The position numbers were made by a program, and so were the translations under genes. The notes under the pieces were generated by a model, which was not told the origin of the DNA, did not search any database, and worked only from the letters and a program-made list of their open reading frames with translations. Positions 1 to 8,202 of a stretch of DNA of 64,000 nucleotides are shown in pieces. The stretch is from contig NZ_JAFJSY010000014.1 of NCBI RefSeq assembly GCF_019857225.1, forward strand, positions 145,794 through 209,793. Reading direction: 5' to 3'. Position 1 is the stretch's first letter. Each line of letters starts with the position of its first letter. The DNA is from Streptomyces plumbidurans. GTDB taxonomy: Bacteria > Actinomycetota > Actinomycetes > Streptomycetales > Streptomycetaceae.

Positions 1-1
1 G

Positions 2-598
2 CGGGTGGACGAGGTGCTCGCGGAGGTCGGGCTGACCGGCAGCGCGGCCCGCCGCCGGACCGGCACCTTCTCCCTCGGCATGAAGCAGCGGCTCGGCATC
101 GCGGCCGCGCTGCTCGGGGACCCGCCGGTGCTGATGTTCGACGAACCGCTCAACGGGCTCGATCCGGAAGGCGTGTTGTGGGTGCGGGAGCTGTTCCGGC
201 GCCTGGCGCGCGAGGGCCGTACGGTCTTCGTCTCCAGCCATCTGATGTCCGAAATGGAGCACACGGCCGAGGAGTTGGTCGTCATCGGCCGCGGTGAACT
301 CATCGCCGCCGAGAGCCTCACGGAGTTCGCCTCGCGCGGGACGGCACCGACGGTGACGGTCAGCTCGCCGGACGCGGGCCGGCTGGCCGCCGTACTGACG
401 GCCGAGGGCGTGGTGGTGACCCCGCACGACGAGGAGACCCTGCGGGTGCGCGGCGCGAGTGCGGCCCGCGTCGGCGAGCTGGCTCACGAACACCGCTTCC
501 TACTGCGGGAGTTGACCACGCAGACGGCCTCGCTGGAGGCGGCCTTCATGGAACTGACCGCCGACAGCGTCGAGTACGCGGCAGGAGAAACCCGTTGA
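2..598 (+). CDS. ABC transporter ATP-binding protein, 5'-truncated by window edge
   Basis: This is the C-terminal part of an ABC ATPase; the Walker A half lies before the window. It holds the end of the nucleotide-binding domain: signature motif variant FSLGMKQRL at about residues 22-30 of the visible part, Walker B LMFDEPLNGLD, and the switch histidine in FVSSHLMSEM. A roughly 80-residue C-terminal extension follows, as is usual for ABC-2 type exporters. The stop is 19 bp before the permease start, so the two genes form a cassette that probably exports a drug or lipid. The substrate cannot be told from the sequence. The visible GTG at 5 is an internal codon, not the start. Confidence 0.9.
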   Translation, partial: RVDEVLAEVGLTGSAARRRTGTFSLGMKQRLGIAAALLGDPPVLMFDEPLNGLDPEGVLWVRELFRRLAREGRTVFVSSHLMSEMEHTAEELVVIGRGELIAAESLTEFASRGTAPTVTVSSPDAGRLAAVLTAEGVVVTPHDEETLRVRGASAARVGELAHEHRFLLRELTTQTASLEAAFMELTADSVEYAAGETR

Positions 599-617
599 CC
601 ACCGCAGGAGAGACCCG

Positions 618-1448
618 ATGACCACCCTCGCCGTCCCGGCCGCCCGCTTCACCGACCTGCTCGCCGCCGAGTGGATCAAACTCCGCTCCCTGCGCTCCAC
701 TTACTGGGCGCTCGGCTCGTGCGCCCTGGTCCTGATCGCCTTCAACGCGAACGCGGCCCGCGCCGACTACGTCAACTACCCGCACTACGACGGGCCGATC
801 CGCCGCGAGTTCGTCTACTGGGCGCTGCGCGACGCCTTCACCTCGGGGGCCACGATGATGATGATCCTGGCGACCGCGGGCATCGGCGCGATCACGGTCG
901 TCGGCGAGTACGGGACGGGCCTGATCCGTACGACGTTCACCGCCGTGCCCGACCGGCGGGCGCTGATGACCGCCAAGGTGCTCGTCGTGACGGCGGTGAT
1001 GACTGTGTACGGCGCGGTCGTCGCCGGCGCCTCCTTCGCCGCCTCGCAGGCCATCCTGGACGGCCGTGGCCTGGGCGTGGCGATCGGCCACCCAGGCGCC
1101 TGGCGCGTGGTCGTGGCCTCGGCGCTGCTCGCCCCGGTGAGCGCCCTGGTCGGCATGGGCATGGGCGCGCTGATCCGGCACAGCGCGACCACGATGATCC
1201 TGACGACGCTCGTCCTGCTGCTCCTGCCCGCCTTCGTCACGGACCGCTACCACTGGACGGCCTGCGTCCGCAACGCGCTCCCGTACAACGCCTGGGTGCG
1301 CCTGGTCGACATCGGCTACGGCGACCATCCCTTCACCCTGGTCCCCAGGTTCCCGACGACGGTCGGCGGCGGATGGGTCGTGTTCGCGGTGTGGGCGGGG
1401 GTCGCGGCCGTACTGACGGTGGTGGTCGTGGAGCGACGGGACGTCTGA
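618..1448 (+). CDS. ABC-2 type transporter permease
   Basis: This 276-residue integral membrane protein pairs with the upstream ATPase. About six hydrophobic segments can be seen, including one near residues 30-50, a Met-rich one after the first periplasmic loop (MMMILATAGIGAITVVGEY) and a final one near the C-terminus. The GEYGTGLIRTT stretch in the second segment is typical of actinobacterial ABC-2 permeases in exporters of the bacitracin/daunorubicin resistance type. The start is an ATG preceded by GCAGGAGAGACCC, which includes a good ribosome-binding site. No regulatory gene is adjacent. Confidence 0.85.
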   Translation: MTTLAVPAARFTDLLAAEWIKLRSLRSTYWALGSCALVLIAFNANAARADYVNYPHYDGPIRREFVYWALRDAFTSGATMMMILATAGIGAITVVGEYGTGLIRTTFTAVPDRRALMTAKVLVVTAVMTVYGAVVAGASFAASQAILDGRGLGVAIGHPGAWRVVVASALLAPVSALVGMGMGALIRHSATTMILTTLVLLLLPAFVTDRYHWTACVRNALPYNAWVRLVDIGYGDHPFTLVPRFPTTVGGGWVVFAVWAGVAAVLTVVVVERRDV

Positions 1449-1556
1449 CGTATCTGACGTATGACCAGCCCTGCCCCGGCACGGGGGTAACCCCCCCTGT
1501 CGACAAGGCTGTTGGCCGGATGGGCGGCACGGCCCGGGTCCGGGACGCTCGTAGGC

Positions 1557-3038
1557 ATGAAGGAGATCACGAAGAGCGCCGCCCTGATCGCAGCCGCCTC
1601 CGGCATCGTCTTCGGTGTCCTCACGCCCCTGAGCGCGTCCGCGGCGGACGCGTCCTCCGGCCTGAAGTGGGGCAGGTGCGACGGCGCCGGGCTCGACCCG
1701 CGCCAGCAGTGCGCGACCTTGAAGGTCCCGCTGGACCATGCCCACCCCGACGGCCCGAAGATCGACCTCGCCCTCTCCCGGATCCCCGCCGAGAAGCCGT
1801 CCGCCCGCCGGGGCGTGCTGCTGCTCATCCCGGGAGGACCCGGCGGAACCAGCCTCGACGACCCCTCCGGCAAGGGACAGAAGCTGCCGCAGGAGGTGCG
1901 CAACGCCTACGACCTGATCGGGTACGCCCCGCGCGGCAACGCCCCCTCCACGACCACCAGTTGCGGGCTCGAACACCGTGACCTCGCGCTGACCGCCTCG
2001 CGGCCGTGGCCCGCGCCCGACGGGTCCGTCGCCGGGAACATGGCCACCGCCCGGCGCATGGCGAGCGCCTGCGCCCGCAACGGCGGTGCGCTGATGCGGC
2101 ACATCAGCACGGTCGACAACGCCTACGACGTCGACAGCATCCGGGCCGCCCTCGGCGAGCGGAAGCTGTCCGCGTGGGGCGTCTCGTACGGGACGTACGT
2201 CGGAGCCGTCTACGCCCAGCTCTTCCCCGGGCGCACCGACCGCATCGTGCTCGACAGCAACGACAACCCCGACCCCGTCAACCCGGAGCGCGCCTGGGTG
2301 AAAATCACCGAGGCGGGCGTCGAGGACAACTTCCCCGAGTTCGCCAAGTGGGCCGCCGCACCCGGCAATCCGTACCGCCTCGCCGACACGCCCGCCGAGG
2401 TGCGCCCGCTCTTCCTCGGGCTCGCCGCCCGGCTGGACCGCGAACCGCTCCCCTGGCCCGGCGCCAACCCCGAGGAACTGAACGGCAACGTGCTGCGCCA
2501 GTCCATGCTGAACAGCCTCTACGACCCCGACGACTACCCGGAGTTGGCCCAGCTGATCCTGGCCGCGCAGAACGGCACGGCACTGCCCGCACCGCAGTCC
2601 CCGCCGGATTCCGTGCTGCAGACCATGACCGCGGTCGGCGCCGCCACCATCTGCAACGACGCCGCCTGGCCGCGCTCGACTGCCGTGTACGAAAAGGGAG
2701 TTGAGAAGAGCCGGGCCGCGTACCCGCTCACCGCCGGCATGCCCCGCAACGCGATGCTGTGCGCCGCCTGGCCGTGGCGGCCGAAGCAGCCACCGGTGCG
2801 GATCACCGACCGGGGACCGTCCAACATCCTGCTCGTCCAGGACAAGCGCGACGTCGCAACCCCCCTGAGCGGCGCCCTGAAGCTGCGCAATGCCTTCGGC
2901 CACCGTGCCGTCATGGTGACCAACGACTCCACCGGCCACGACGCCTATCTCGCCAACGGCACCTCGTGCGGCGACGCGACGGTCTCGCGGTTCCTGGCAA
3001 CGGGCGAACGGCCACGACGGGACGTGTACTGCCGCTAG
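1557..3038 (+). CDS. secreted alpha/beta hydrolase, S33 tripeptidyl aminopeptidase-like
   Basis: This is a secreted serine peptidase-like hydrolase of about 493 residues. The chosen ATG gives a clean Sec signal peptide (MKEITKSAAL, a hydrophobic core, then ASA-A); an upstream start at 1512 would add 15 residues before it. The fold shows the oxyanion-region loop IPGGPGG, the nucleophile elbow GVSYGTYVG with Ser210, Asp432 in QDKRD and His461 in TGHDAY, with the C-terminal TAP-like domain at about 380-490. Family members release N-terminal tripeptides or small acyl groups outside the cell. It ends 9 bp from the convergent gene at 3048. The usual DPRG motif reads APRG here, so its substrate is uncertain. 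Confidence 0.85.
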   Translation: MKEITKSAALIAAASGIVFGVLTPLSASAADASSGLKWGRCDGAGLDPRQQCATLKVPLDHAHPDGPKIDLALSRIPAEKPSARRGVLLLIPGGPGGTSLDDPSGKGQKLPQEVRNAYDLIGYAPRGNAPSTTTSCGLEHRDLALTASRPWPAPDGSVAGNMATARRMASACARNGGALMRHISTVDNAYDVDSIRAALGERKLSAWGVSYGTYVGAVYAQLFPGRTDRIVLDSNDNPDPVNPERAWVKITEAGVEDNFPEFAKWAAAPGNPYRLADTPAEVRPLFLGLAARLDREPLPWPGANPEELNGNVLRQSMLNSLYDPDDYPELAQLILAAQNGTALPAPQSPPDSVLQTMTAVGAATICNDAAWPRSTAVYEKGVEKSRAAYPLTAGMPRNAMLCAAWPWRPKQPPVRITDRGPSNILLVQDKRDVATPLSGALKLRNAFGHRAVMVTNDSTGHDAYLANGTSCGDATVSRFLATGERPRRDVYCR

Positions 3039-3047
3039 CCGACGCGT

Positions 3048-4160
3048 CTACCGCCGCTGAGCGCACCCGCCGTACTGCCGCGCCAGCGCGTAAAACGCCT
3101 CCTTCGGTTCCCAGTGCCAGCCCGAACGCGGGTCGTCGGGGCGGTCCTTGATGACCTTGGTGATGCTGTAGCTGGCCATGTCGAGGTCCTTCTTGGGGTT
3201 GTCGGCGCGGTGCGGGGCGTCCGGGGTGACGAACTCGAAGGCCATCGCCGCGTACAGGCCCATCGACTCGAAGACCCGCACCAGGTCGGTCAGATAGACG
3301 GCCTGGGTGTGCTCGCTGCGCACCAGGTCGCCCTTGATCTCGCCCTTGTCGTAGTCGACGACGTTCCAGCCCATGCCGCCCGCCTGGGGCGCGCCTTTGT
3401 AGGTGCAGGTGCCGAACTCGGTGATGGCCAGGGGCTTGCCCCAGCGCAGGTGTTTCCTCAACTCCCGTACGTAGTCGGCGTGGTGGCGGAAGTACGAGTA
3501 GTAGTCGATGCCGACGATGTCGAAGAGCCGCCAGTCGACCTGGTCGTCCTGGGCGGCGGCGTAGCTGAGGTTTCCGTGGAATACGGACCGGCCGAGTGCC
3601 GCCGCCTTCGCGGTGAAGCGGTCGAGGCGGTGCTGCATCTTCACGGGGTCGAAGGTGCCGTTCAGCATGTTCTCCACCCGGTCCATGACCGTCGCCCCCG
3701 GCACGATCCCGGGCACGAACAGCCAGAACTCGCAGCCCACGCTGAAGTCGACGCTCGCGCCCTGGCGCCGCAGCCGCTCCGCGAACCGGCCGCACTCGGC
3801 CATGTGCTCCAGGATGTCCCGCTCCGGTGCGTCCGCGAGGGTCGGCTGCAGCCAGACGTGCAGCCCGCGCTCGGCGGCCTCGACGGCCGTCGCGGTGAGA
3901 CGGTCCACGCCGTCACCGGTCACGTCGACGGTGTCCGCGTGCAGCCGGTCCCTGATGGCACCGATGTCCCGTCGCATCCGGGCGGCGCTCCACGCGGTCC
4001 CCGGTGTCTCGCCCTCGCCGACGGTGTAGACGACGCCGCGGTGCCGAAGGCCCCTTCCGGACGCGGCTGCCGGACGGGACGGCAGCACCGTCGCCGCGGC
4101 CGAGAGCGCCGCCGCCCCGGCGAGGAACTGTGCCCGGCTGATCCCCTTGGTCTTCTCCAT
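3048..4160 (-). CDS. secreted TIM-barrel (glycoside-hydrolase-like) protein
   Basis: This exported protein of about 370 residues has a TIM-barrel glycosidase-like fold. The start at 4160 gives MEKTKGISRAQFLAGAAAL, a signal peptide with an Ala-rich core ending near PAAAS; an alternative GTG/ATG at 4181 adds seven residues. Barrel landmarks are VGCEFW, with a Glu where an acid/base would sit, DIVGIDYYSYF, and LAITEFGT, with a Glu in the usual nucleophile strand. These suggest a retaining glycosidase, but no named GH family can be assigned with confidence. It stands alone, convergent with the S33 hydrolase. No carbohydrate-binding module is visible. Confidence 0.6.
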   Translation of the reverse strand: MEKTKGISRAQFLAGAAALSAAATVLPSRPAAASGRGLRHRGVVYTVGEGETPGTAWSAARMRRDIGAIRDRLHADTVDVTGDGVDRLTATAVEAAERGLHVWLQPTLADAPERDILEHMAECGRFAERLRRQGASVDFSVGCEFWLFVPGIVPGATVMDRVENMLNGTFDPVKMQHRLDRFTAKAAALGRSVFHGNLSYAAAQDDQVDWRLFDIVGIDYYSYFRHHADYVRELRKHLRWGKPLAITEFGTCTYKGAPQAGGMGWNVVDYDKGEIKGDLVRSEHTQAVYLTDLVRVFESMGLYAAMAFEFVTPDAPHRADNPKKDLDMASYSITKVIKDRPDDPRSGWHWEPKEAFYALARQYGGCAQRR

Positions 4161-4248
4161 GCCGTTCACTGTGCCGAGCACCGGCGCGGTCCGCCGTCCC
4201 CCGATGGTCTACGCCCGCGCAACCAAGGGATGACGTACGGCGTCGATC

Positions 4249-5193
4249 ATGGGAAAGAGGTCGAAAGAGGACCGGCAAGATCACCCGCCGCCTTCGACGA
4301 AGGAGAACACGATCCCAGGCCGACGCACCCTGCTCATCGCAGGCCCCGCCACCGTCGCCGCGCTCCTCGCGAGCGCGCCCGCCCACGCCACGTCCGCCCA
4401 CGCCACCAGCGGCCCGCTGCGCGAGCTGGAGCGGCGCCACGACGCCCGGCTCGGCGTCTTCGCGCACAACCTCCGTACGCGAAGGACCGTCGCCCACCGT
4501 GCCGACGAGCGCTTCCCCATGTTGTCGACGTTCAAGACCCTCGCCGCCGCGGCCGTACTGCGCGACCTGGACCGGCACGGCGAGGTCCTCGCCCGTCGTA
4601 TCCACTACACGCGCGCGGACCTGGTGGACGGCGCCCCCATCACGGGCAAGGAGGAGAACCTGGCGCGCGGCATGACGGTCGCCGAACTCTGCGACGCCGC
4701 CATCCGCTACAGCGACAACTCGGCCGGCAACTTCCTGCTGCGCCTGCTCGGCGGCCCCACCGCCATCACCCGCTTCGCGCGCTCCCTCGGCGACCGCGTG
4801 ACCCGCCTCGACCGCTGGGAGCCGGAGCTCAACTCGGCCGAACCCGGCCGCCGTTCGGACACCACGAGCCCCCGCGCGATCGGCGGCAGCTACGCGCGGC
4901 TGGTGCTCGGCAGCGCCCTGAACGCCCCGGACCGCGCCCGGCTCACGCACTGGCTGCTGACCAACACCACCGGCGACCACCGCATCCGCGCGGGCCTGCC
5001 CGCCAGTTGGACGGTCGGCGACAAGACAGGCTCCGGCTCCTACGGCAGCACGAACGACGTGGCCGTCGCCTGGACGGACGACGGTGACCCGGTCGTCGTC
5101 GCGGTCCTGTCCACCAGGCCGCAGCAGGACGCGGCCTGGGACGACGCGCTGCAGGCGGAGGCCGCGGCGATCGTGGCCGAAACGCTCCGCTGA
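4249..5193 (+). CDS. class A beta-lactamase, start codon uncertain
   Basis: This is an exported serine beta-lactamase. All class A motifs are present in order: STFK (nucleophile Ser93 counting from the ATG at 4249), SDN in RYSDNSAGN, the omega-loop EPELN, and KTG in DKTGSGSYG. It hydrolyses beta-lactams after export. The N-terminus carries a twin-arginine-like export signal, PGRRTLLIAG, followed by a hydrophobic core and AHA. The ATG at 4249 puts 21 odd hydrophilic residues in front of that signal and has no good ribosome-binding site. A perfect GAAGGAG at 4299-4305 lies 6 nt before ATC at 4312, exactly where the signal peptide should start. Either AUC initiates or an ATG was mutated; see findings. 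Confidence 0.85.
   Translation: MGKRSKEDRQDHPPPSTKENTIPGRRTLLIAGPATVAALLASAPAHATSAHATSGPLRELERRHDARLGVFAHNLRTRRTVAHRADERFPMLSTFKTLAAAAVLRDLDRHGEVLARRIHYTRADLVDGAPITGKEENLARGMTVAELCDAAIRYSDNSAGNFLLRLLGGPTAITRFARSLGDRVTRLDRWEPELNSAEPGRRSDTTSPRAIGGSYARLVLGSALNAPDRARLTHWLLTNTTGDHRIRAGLPASWTVGDKTGSGSYGSTNDVAVAWTDDGDPVVVAVLSTRPQQDAAWDDALQAEAAAIVAETLR
4299..4314 (+). promoter_or_regulatory. Shine-Dalgarno GAAGGAG followed by in-frame ATC
   Basis: GAAGGAG (4299-4305), a 6-nt spacer, then ATC (4312-4314), in frame with the beta-lactamase and directly before its twin-arginine signal. No other start codon is correctly spaced from this site. This points to ATC as the start triplet or as a mutated ATG. 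Confidence 0.55.
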
Positions 5194-5200
5194 AAATCCC

Positions 5201-5632
5201 TCACCGGAACCGCCGCACATACCGCTTCTGCCAGGGCGTCTCCACCGCCCGCCGGTCGTAGTGGCGGCGTACGAAGTCCACCGCCTCCTCGGCGGGTACG
5301 CCGTCCAGGATCGCCAGGCAGGCCAGCGCGGTCCCGGTGCGGCCGCGCCCGCCACCACAGGCGATCTCCACCCGTTCCTCGGCGGCCCGCCGCCACGCCT
5401 CGATCAGCGCGGCACGGGCGTCCGCACGGTCGGCGGGCAGCCGAAAGTCCGGCCAGCGGACCCAGCGGAACTCCCAGGGGACGGGCGGGGGTTGCCTGCC
5501 CAGGAGATAGAGCGCGTACGAGGGCGCGGACGCCGACGCGTCCAGGGGATGCCGCAGCCCGCGCCCCCGGACCAACCGGCCGGAGGGCAGCCGCAATACG
5601 CCGGGGTCCGCGGGGTTCCAGGGGTCCGTCAT
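5201..5632 (-). CDS. protein-tyrosine-phosphatase-like protein
   Basis: This is a small cytoplasmic protein of 143 residues with a cysteine phosphatase loop, IACGGGRGRTG: Cys92 followed by five residues, Arg98 and Thr. This fits the CX5R(T/S) signature of the PTP/dual-specificity superfamily. The His that normally precedes the Cys is Ala here. The ATG overlaps the TGA of the GntR gene (ATGA at 5629-5632), so translation is probably coupled and the two proteins may act in one pathway. The start was chosen on that overlap; the frame stays open upstream only as a shadow of the regulator. Its substrate (phosphoprotein or phospho-sugar) is unknown. Confidence 0.7.
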   Translation of the reverse strand: MTDPWNPADPGVLRLPSGRLVRGRGLRHPLDASASAPSYALYLLGRQPPPVPWEFRWVRWPDFRLPADRADARAALIEAWRRAAEERVEIACGGGRGRTGTALACLAILDGVPAEEAVDFVRRHYDRRAVETPWQKRYVRRFR

Positions 5633-6357
5633 CGCGCCAGCGTACGGGCCTCGATGCCGTGGAAGTGGTGCGTCATCGCGCGTTCGGCCTGCTCGGCGTC
5701 GCCGGCTCGTAGTGCGGTGACGATGGCGCGGTGGCGGCCGACGGTCAGCTGTGGCTCGGGGTCGTCGGTCCAGCCGCGGGCGCCGGCCACCCTGCGGAAG
5801 ACGGTCCAGAAGGCGCCGAGGAGCTGGGGGACGAGGGCGTTGCCGAGGGAGGCGTAGAGCAACTCGTGGAAGGCGCGGTCGAGTTCGGGGAAGGGGCGGC
5901 CCGCGTGGACGGCCGCCTCCATACCGGTGACGACCTCGTCCAGCGCGTCCAGTTCGGCCTCGGTGACCGTCCCGGCGATTCGCCGGATCAGCCCCTCCTC
6001 CAGCACCTCGCGCACCTGGAGAATCTCCGCGAGCGCGCCGGTGTCGTCGTCGTGCGAGGCGAGCGTGCGGAAGGTGAGCCCGTCGATCAGCGGGGTCAGC
6101 GAGGCCTGGCCGACGTAGGTGCCGTAGCCGTGTCTGATCTCGACGATGTCGAGGGCCTGAAGGGCCTTCAGCGCCTCGCGCACGGAGTTGCGGCTGACGC
6201 CGAGGTCCTCCATCAGCTCGGCCTCGGTGGGCAGCGGTGCGCCCGGCCGGAGCCTGCGGTCGAGGATCAGCTGGATGACCTCCCGTCGTATCCGGCTGTT
6301 CCCGGACTCCGCGCTCCTGTAATTCCTGGGCTCCCTGTTCCTGGGGTCCGCGGCCAT
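5629..6357 (-). CDS. GntR/FadR-family transcriptional regulator (probable sialic acid locus regulator)
   Basis: This regulator of about 242 residues has an N-terminal winged helix (SRIRREVIQLILDRRLRPG, then LGVSRNSVREALKAL, with GYGTYV closing the wing) and a C-terminal FCD ligand-binding domain with the metal-site pattern DRAFHELL ... HRAIVTAL ... HHFHG. The ATG at 6357 fits the family length; longer starts to 6468 add a low-complexity leader. It is transcribed divergently from the ABC importer, as expected for a local regulator that releases DNA on binding a sugar acid. NanR of sialic acid clusters belongs to the same family. The ligand here is inferred from the neighbours. Confidence 0.85.
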   Translation of the reverse strand: MAADPRNREPRNYRSAESGNSRIRREVIQLILDRRLRPGAPLPTEAELMEDLGVSRNSVREALKALQALDIVEIRHGYGTYVGQASLTPLIDGLTFRTLASHDDDTGALAEILQVREVLEEGLIRRIAGTVTEAELDALDEVVTGMEAAVHAGRPFPELDRAFHELLYASLGNALVPQLLGAFWTVFRRVAGARGWTDDPEPQLTVGRHRAIVTALRAGDAEQAERAMTHHFHGIEARTLAR

Positions 6358-6482
6358 GCGCCGCATCGTACGCGCACCGGACGTCCCACGTCCCATGTCC
6401 GGCACTGACGTGCGCCAACTCCCGCCATTTCGTTCTTTCATTGGCTCGACCTCTGGCAGCTGAGCCATTCGTGTGCGGCCTC

Positions 6483-6511
6483 TTGACCGCCCTTCGAGCC
6501 CCTCCTATGGT
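6483..6511 (+). promoter_or_regulatory. candidate promoter of the importer operon
   Basis: TTGACC (6483-6488), a 17-nt spacer and TATGGT (6506-6511) fit the principal streptomycete sigma factor pattern (TTGAC, 17-18 nt, TAnnnT). It faces the solute-binding gene 53 bp downstream. No transcript evidence is available here. Confidence 0.5.
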
Positions 6512-6529
6512 CGCGGCTGACGCAGGACG

Positions 6530-6541
6530 TAGGACGTCGTA
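6530..6541. promoter_or_regulatory. candidate GntR operator
   Basis: The imperfect palindrome TAGGAC-GTCGTA has 5 of 6 positions symmetric in each arm. It sits about 20 bp downstream of the candidate -10 and 24 bp before the GTG start, a position suited to repression by the divergent GntR protein. Confidence 0.35.
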
Positions 6542-6564
6542 TCTCCTCACTCGATGGAGGAACC

Positions 6565-8163
6565 GTGCATCGCCGGACCTTCCTGAAGTACACCGGCGCG
6601 ATGGGTGCGGCCACCGCCGTCTCCGCGTCGCTGTCGGCCTGCTCCTCGGGGCCCCAGTCCACCAACGACACCGGCGGCGGGGGCGGCAAGGACCGCACCC
6701 TGACCGCGGTCATCGGCTACGGCAACGACGGGACGTGGGACCCGACCCAGACCGCGTCCGCCTTCTGCATGGCGGGCAACAACCACATCTACGAGGGCCT
6801 GCTCGACACCGACCCGATCTCCCGCAAGCCGTACGCCGCGCTCGCCACCGAGCTGCCGAAGGACCTCAACTCCACGTCCTGGAAGTTCACTTTGCGGGCG
6901 GGCGCCAAGTTCCACGACGGCAAACCCGTCACCGCCGACGACGTGGTGTTCGTCTTCGACCGCATCCTCGACCCGAAGACCCAGACCCTCGCCAAGGGCT
7001 TCTTCGCGAGCTGGCTGAAGGAGGTCCGCAAGATCGACGCGCAGAACGTCGAGCTGGTGCTCAAGTTCCCCTTCCCGGACGGGGCTTCGCGGCTCACCCT
7101 CGCGAAGATCATGCCGAAGCACGTCTTCTCCAAGCCCGGCGCCTGGGAGGACGCGATCAAGGGCCTCGCGGTCGGCTCGGGGCCGTACCGGCAGAGCGCC
7201 CACCACCCCAAGTCGAACACGACCTTCGAGGCGTTCGCCGACTACAACGGCCCGCGCCCGCCCGCCTTCAAGAAGATGAACTGGCTGACGATCGTGGACG
7301 CCGCACCCCGCGTCGCCAAGATCTCCGGCTCCAGCGCGGGCGCGCAGATCGCCGACAACATCCCGTACGCCAACATCAAGCAACTGGAGAGCGGCGGCCT
7401 GACGGTGGCGGGCGGCGCCGGCATGAACAACCTGTTCCTGATGTTCAACACCAAGCACAAGCCCTTCGACGACGTACGGGTGCGGCAGGCCCTGCACTAC
7501 GCCATCGACTCCGAGAAGATGGTGCAGGTCGCGCTGAAGGGCCACGGCAAGCCCTCCTCCTCGTTCCTGAACGAGTCCAACCCCACCTACCGGCGGGCGA
7601 AGACGGTCTACGACTACGACCCCGAGAAGGCGAAGGCGCTGCTGAAGGCCGCCGGGGTCAGCGGCCTGAGGATCGAGATCCTGGCCGTGAACGTGAGCTG
7701 GATCGTCGACTGCCTGCCCACCATCAAGGCCTCCTGGGACGCGATCGGCGTGAAGACGACCCTCGCCCCGCAGGAGACCACGGCCGTCTTCACCAAGATG
7801 GACCAGAAGCAGGACTACCAGGTCGTCGCCGCCGCCTCGAACCCCAACCAGTTCGGCCTCGACGCCGACCTGATCATGCATTACAACTACGGGCCCACCA
7901 ACCTGTGGATGCAGTACACGCGTTGGGCCGACAACTCGGTGGCCAGGCAGCTCTTCAAGGACATGGACCGGGCCACCCAGGAGCCCGACGCGGACAAGAA
8001 GAAGACGCTGATCCAGGACTACGTCGACACCGTCGCCGAGCAGGCCGTGCTCTATCCGGTCGTCCACAACGAGCTGATGACCGCCTGGGACCCGAAACAG
8101 CTCACCGGCATCAGGGCGCAGCCCTACCCCGGCATCAACGTCCTGCAGGCCAAGTGGGTCTAG
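6565..8163 (+). CDS. extracellular solute-binding lipoprotein, family 5 (Dpp/Opp type)
   Basis: This 532-residue binding protein of a peptide-type ABC importer is anchored outside the membrane. The N-terminus MHRRTFLKYTGAMG has a twin-arginine motif, and SLSACSS gives a lipobox with Cys near residue 27. The SBP_bac_5 fold is shown by the early IYEGLLDTDP and KFHDGKPVTADDVVF segments and the later KPFDDVRVRQALHYAID. The GTG start follows GGAGG with correct spacing. Family 5 proteins bind peptides, nickel, heme and, in SatA of Haemophilus and SiaE of Corynebacterium, sialic acid. The adjacent aldolase and sialidase favour sialic acid. The last 12 coding bases are duplicated just downstream. Confidence 0.9.
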   Translation: MHRRTFLKYTGAMGAATAVSASLSACSSGPQSTNDTGGGGGKDRTLTAVIGYGNDGTWDPTQTASAFCMAGNNHIYEGLLDTDPISRKPYAALATELPKDLNSTSWKFTLRAGAKFHDGKPVTADDVVFVFDRILDPKTQTLAKGFFASWLKEVRKIDAQNVELVLKFPFPDGASRLTLAKIMPKHVFSKPGAWEDAIKGLAVGSGPYRQSAHHPKSNTTFEAFADYNGPRPPAFKKMNWLTIVDAAPRVAKISGSSAGAQIADNIPYANIKQLESGGLTVAGGAGMNNLFLMFNTKHKPFDDVRVRQALHYAIDSEKMVQVALKGHGKPSSSFLNESNPTYRRAKTVYDYDPEKAKALLKAAGVSGLRIEILAVNVSWIVDCLPTIKASWDAIGVKTTLAPQETTAVFTKMDQKQDYQVVAAASNPNQFGLDADLIMHYNYGPTNLWMQYTRWADNSVARQLFKDMDRATQEPDADKKKTLIQDYVDTVAEQAVLYPVVHNELMTAWDPKQLTGIRAQPYPGINVLQAKWV

Positions 8164-8188
8164 GGACAGCCAAGTGGGTCCAGAGACA
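8149..8188 (+). repeat. 20-bp tandem duplication over the binding-protein stop codon
   Basis: Two 20-bp units (8149-8168 and 8169-8188) match at 18 of 20 positions. The first encodes the last four residues, AKWV, plus TAG. The second has CAG instead of TAG. The copy moves the next gene's ribosome-binding site 20 bp further from the stop. Confidence 0.8.
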
Positions 8189-8202
8189 AGGGAGTCCGCT
8201 TC

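Noticed and set aside
1483..1495. GGGGG-TAA-CCCCC palindrome before the S33 gene
   Set aside because: A 5-bp stem with a 3-nt loop and no U-tract is too small for a terminator in DNA of this composition; chance is likely.
546..2939. 797-codon open frame on the minus strand
   Set aside because: It runs opposite the ABC permease and S33 genes, has no domain-like sequence, and is Gly/Arg/Val-rich as expected from mirrored codons of GC-rich genes.
3048..4160. Assignment of the TIM-barrel protein as a phage-resistance factor
   Set aside because: Some similar streptomycete proteins carry such database names, but the sequence shows an exported glycosidase-like barrel and no evidence of phage defence.
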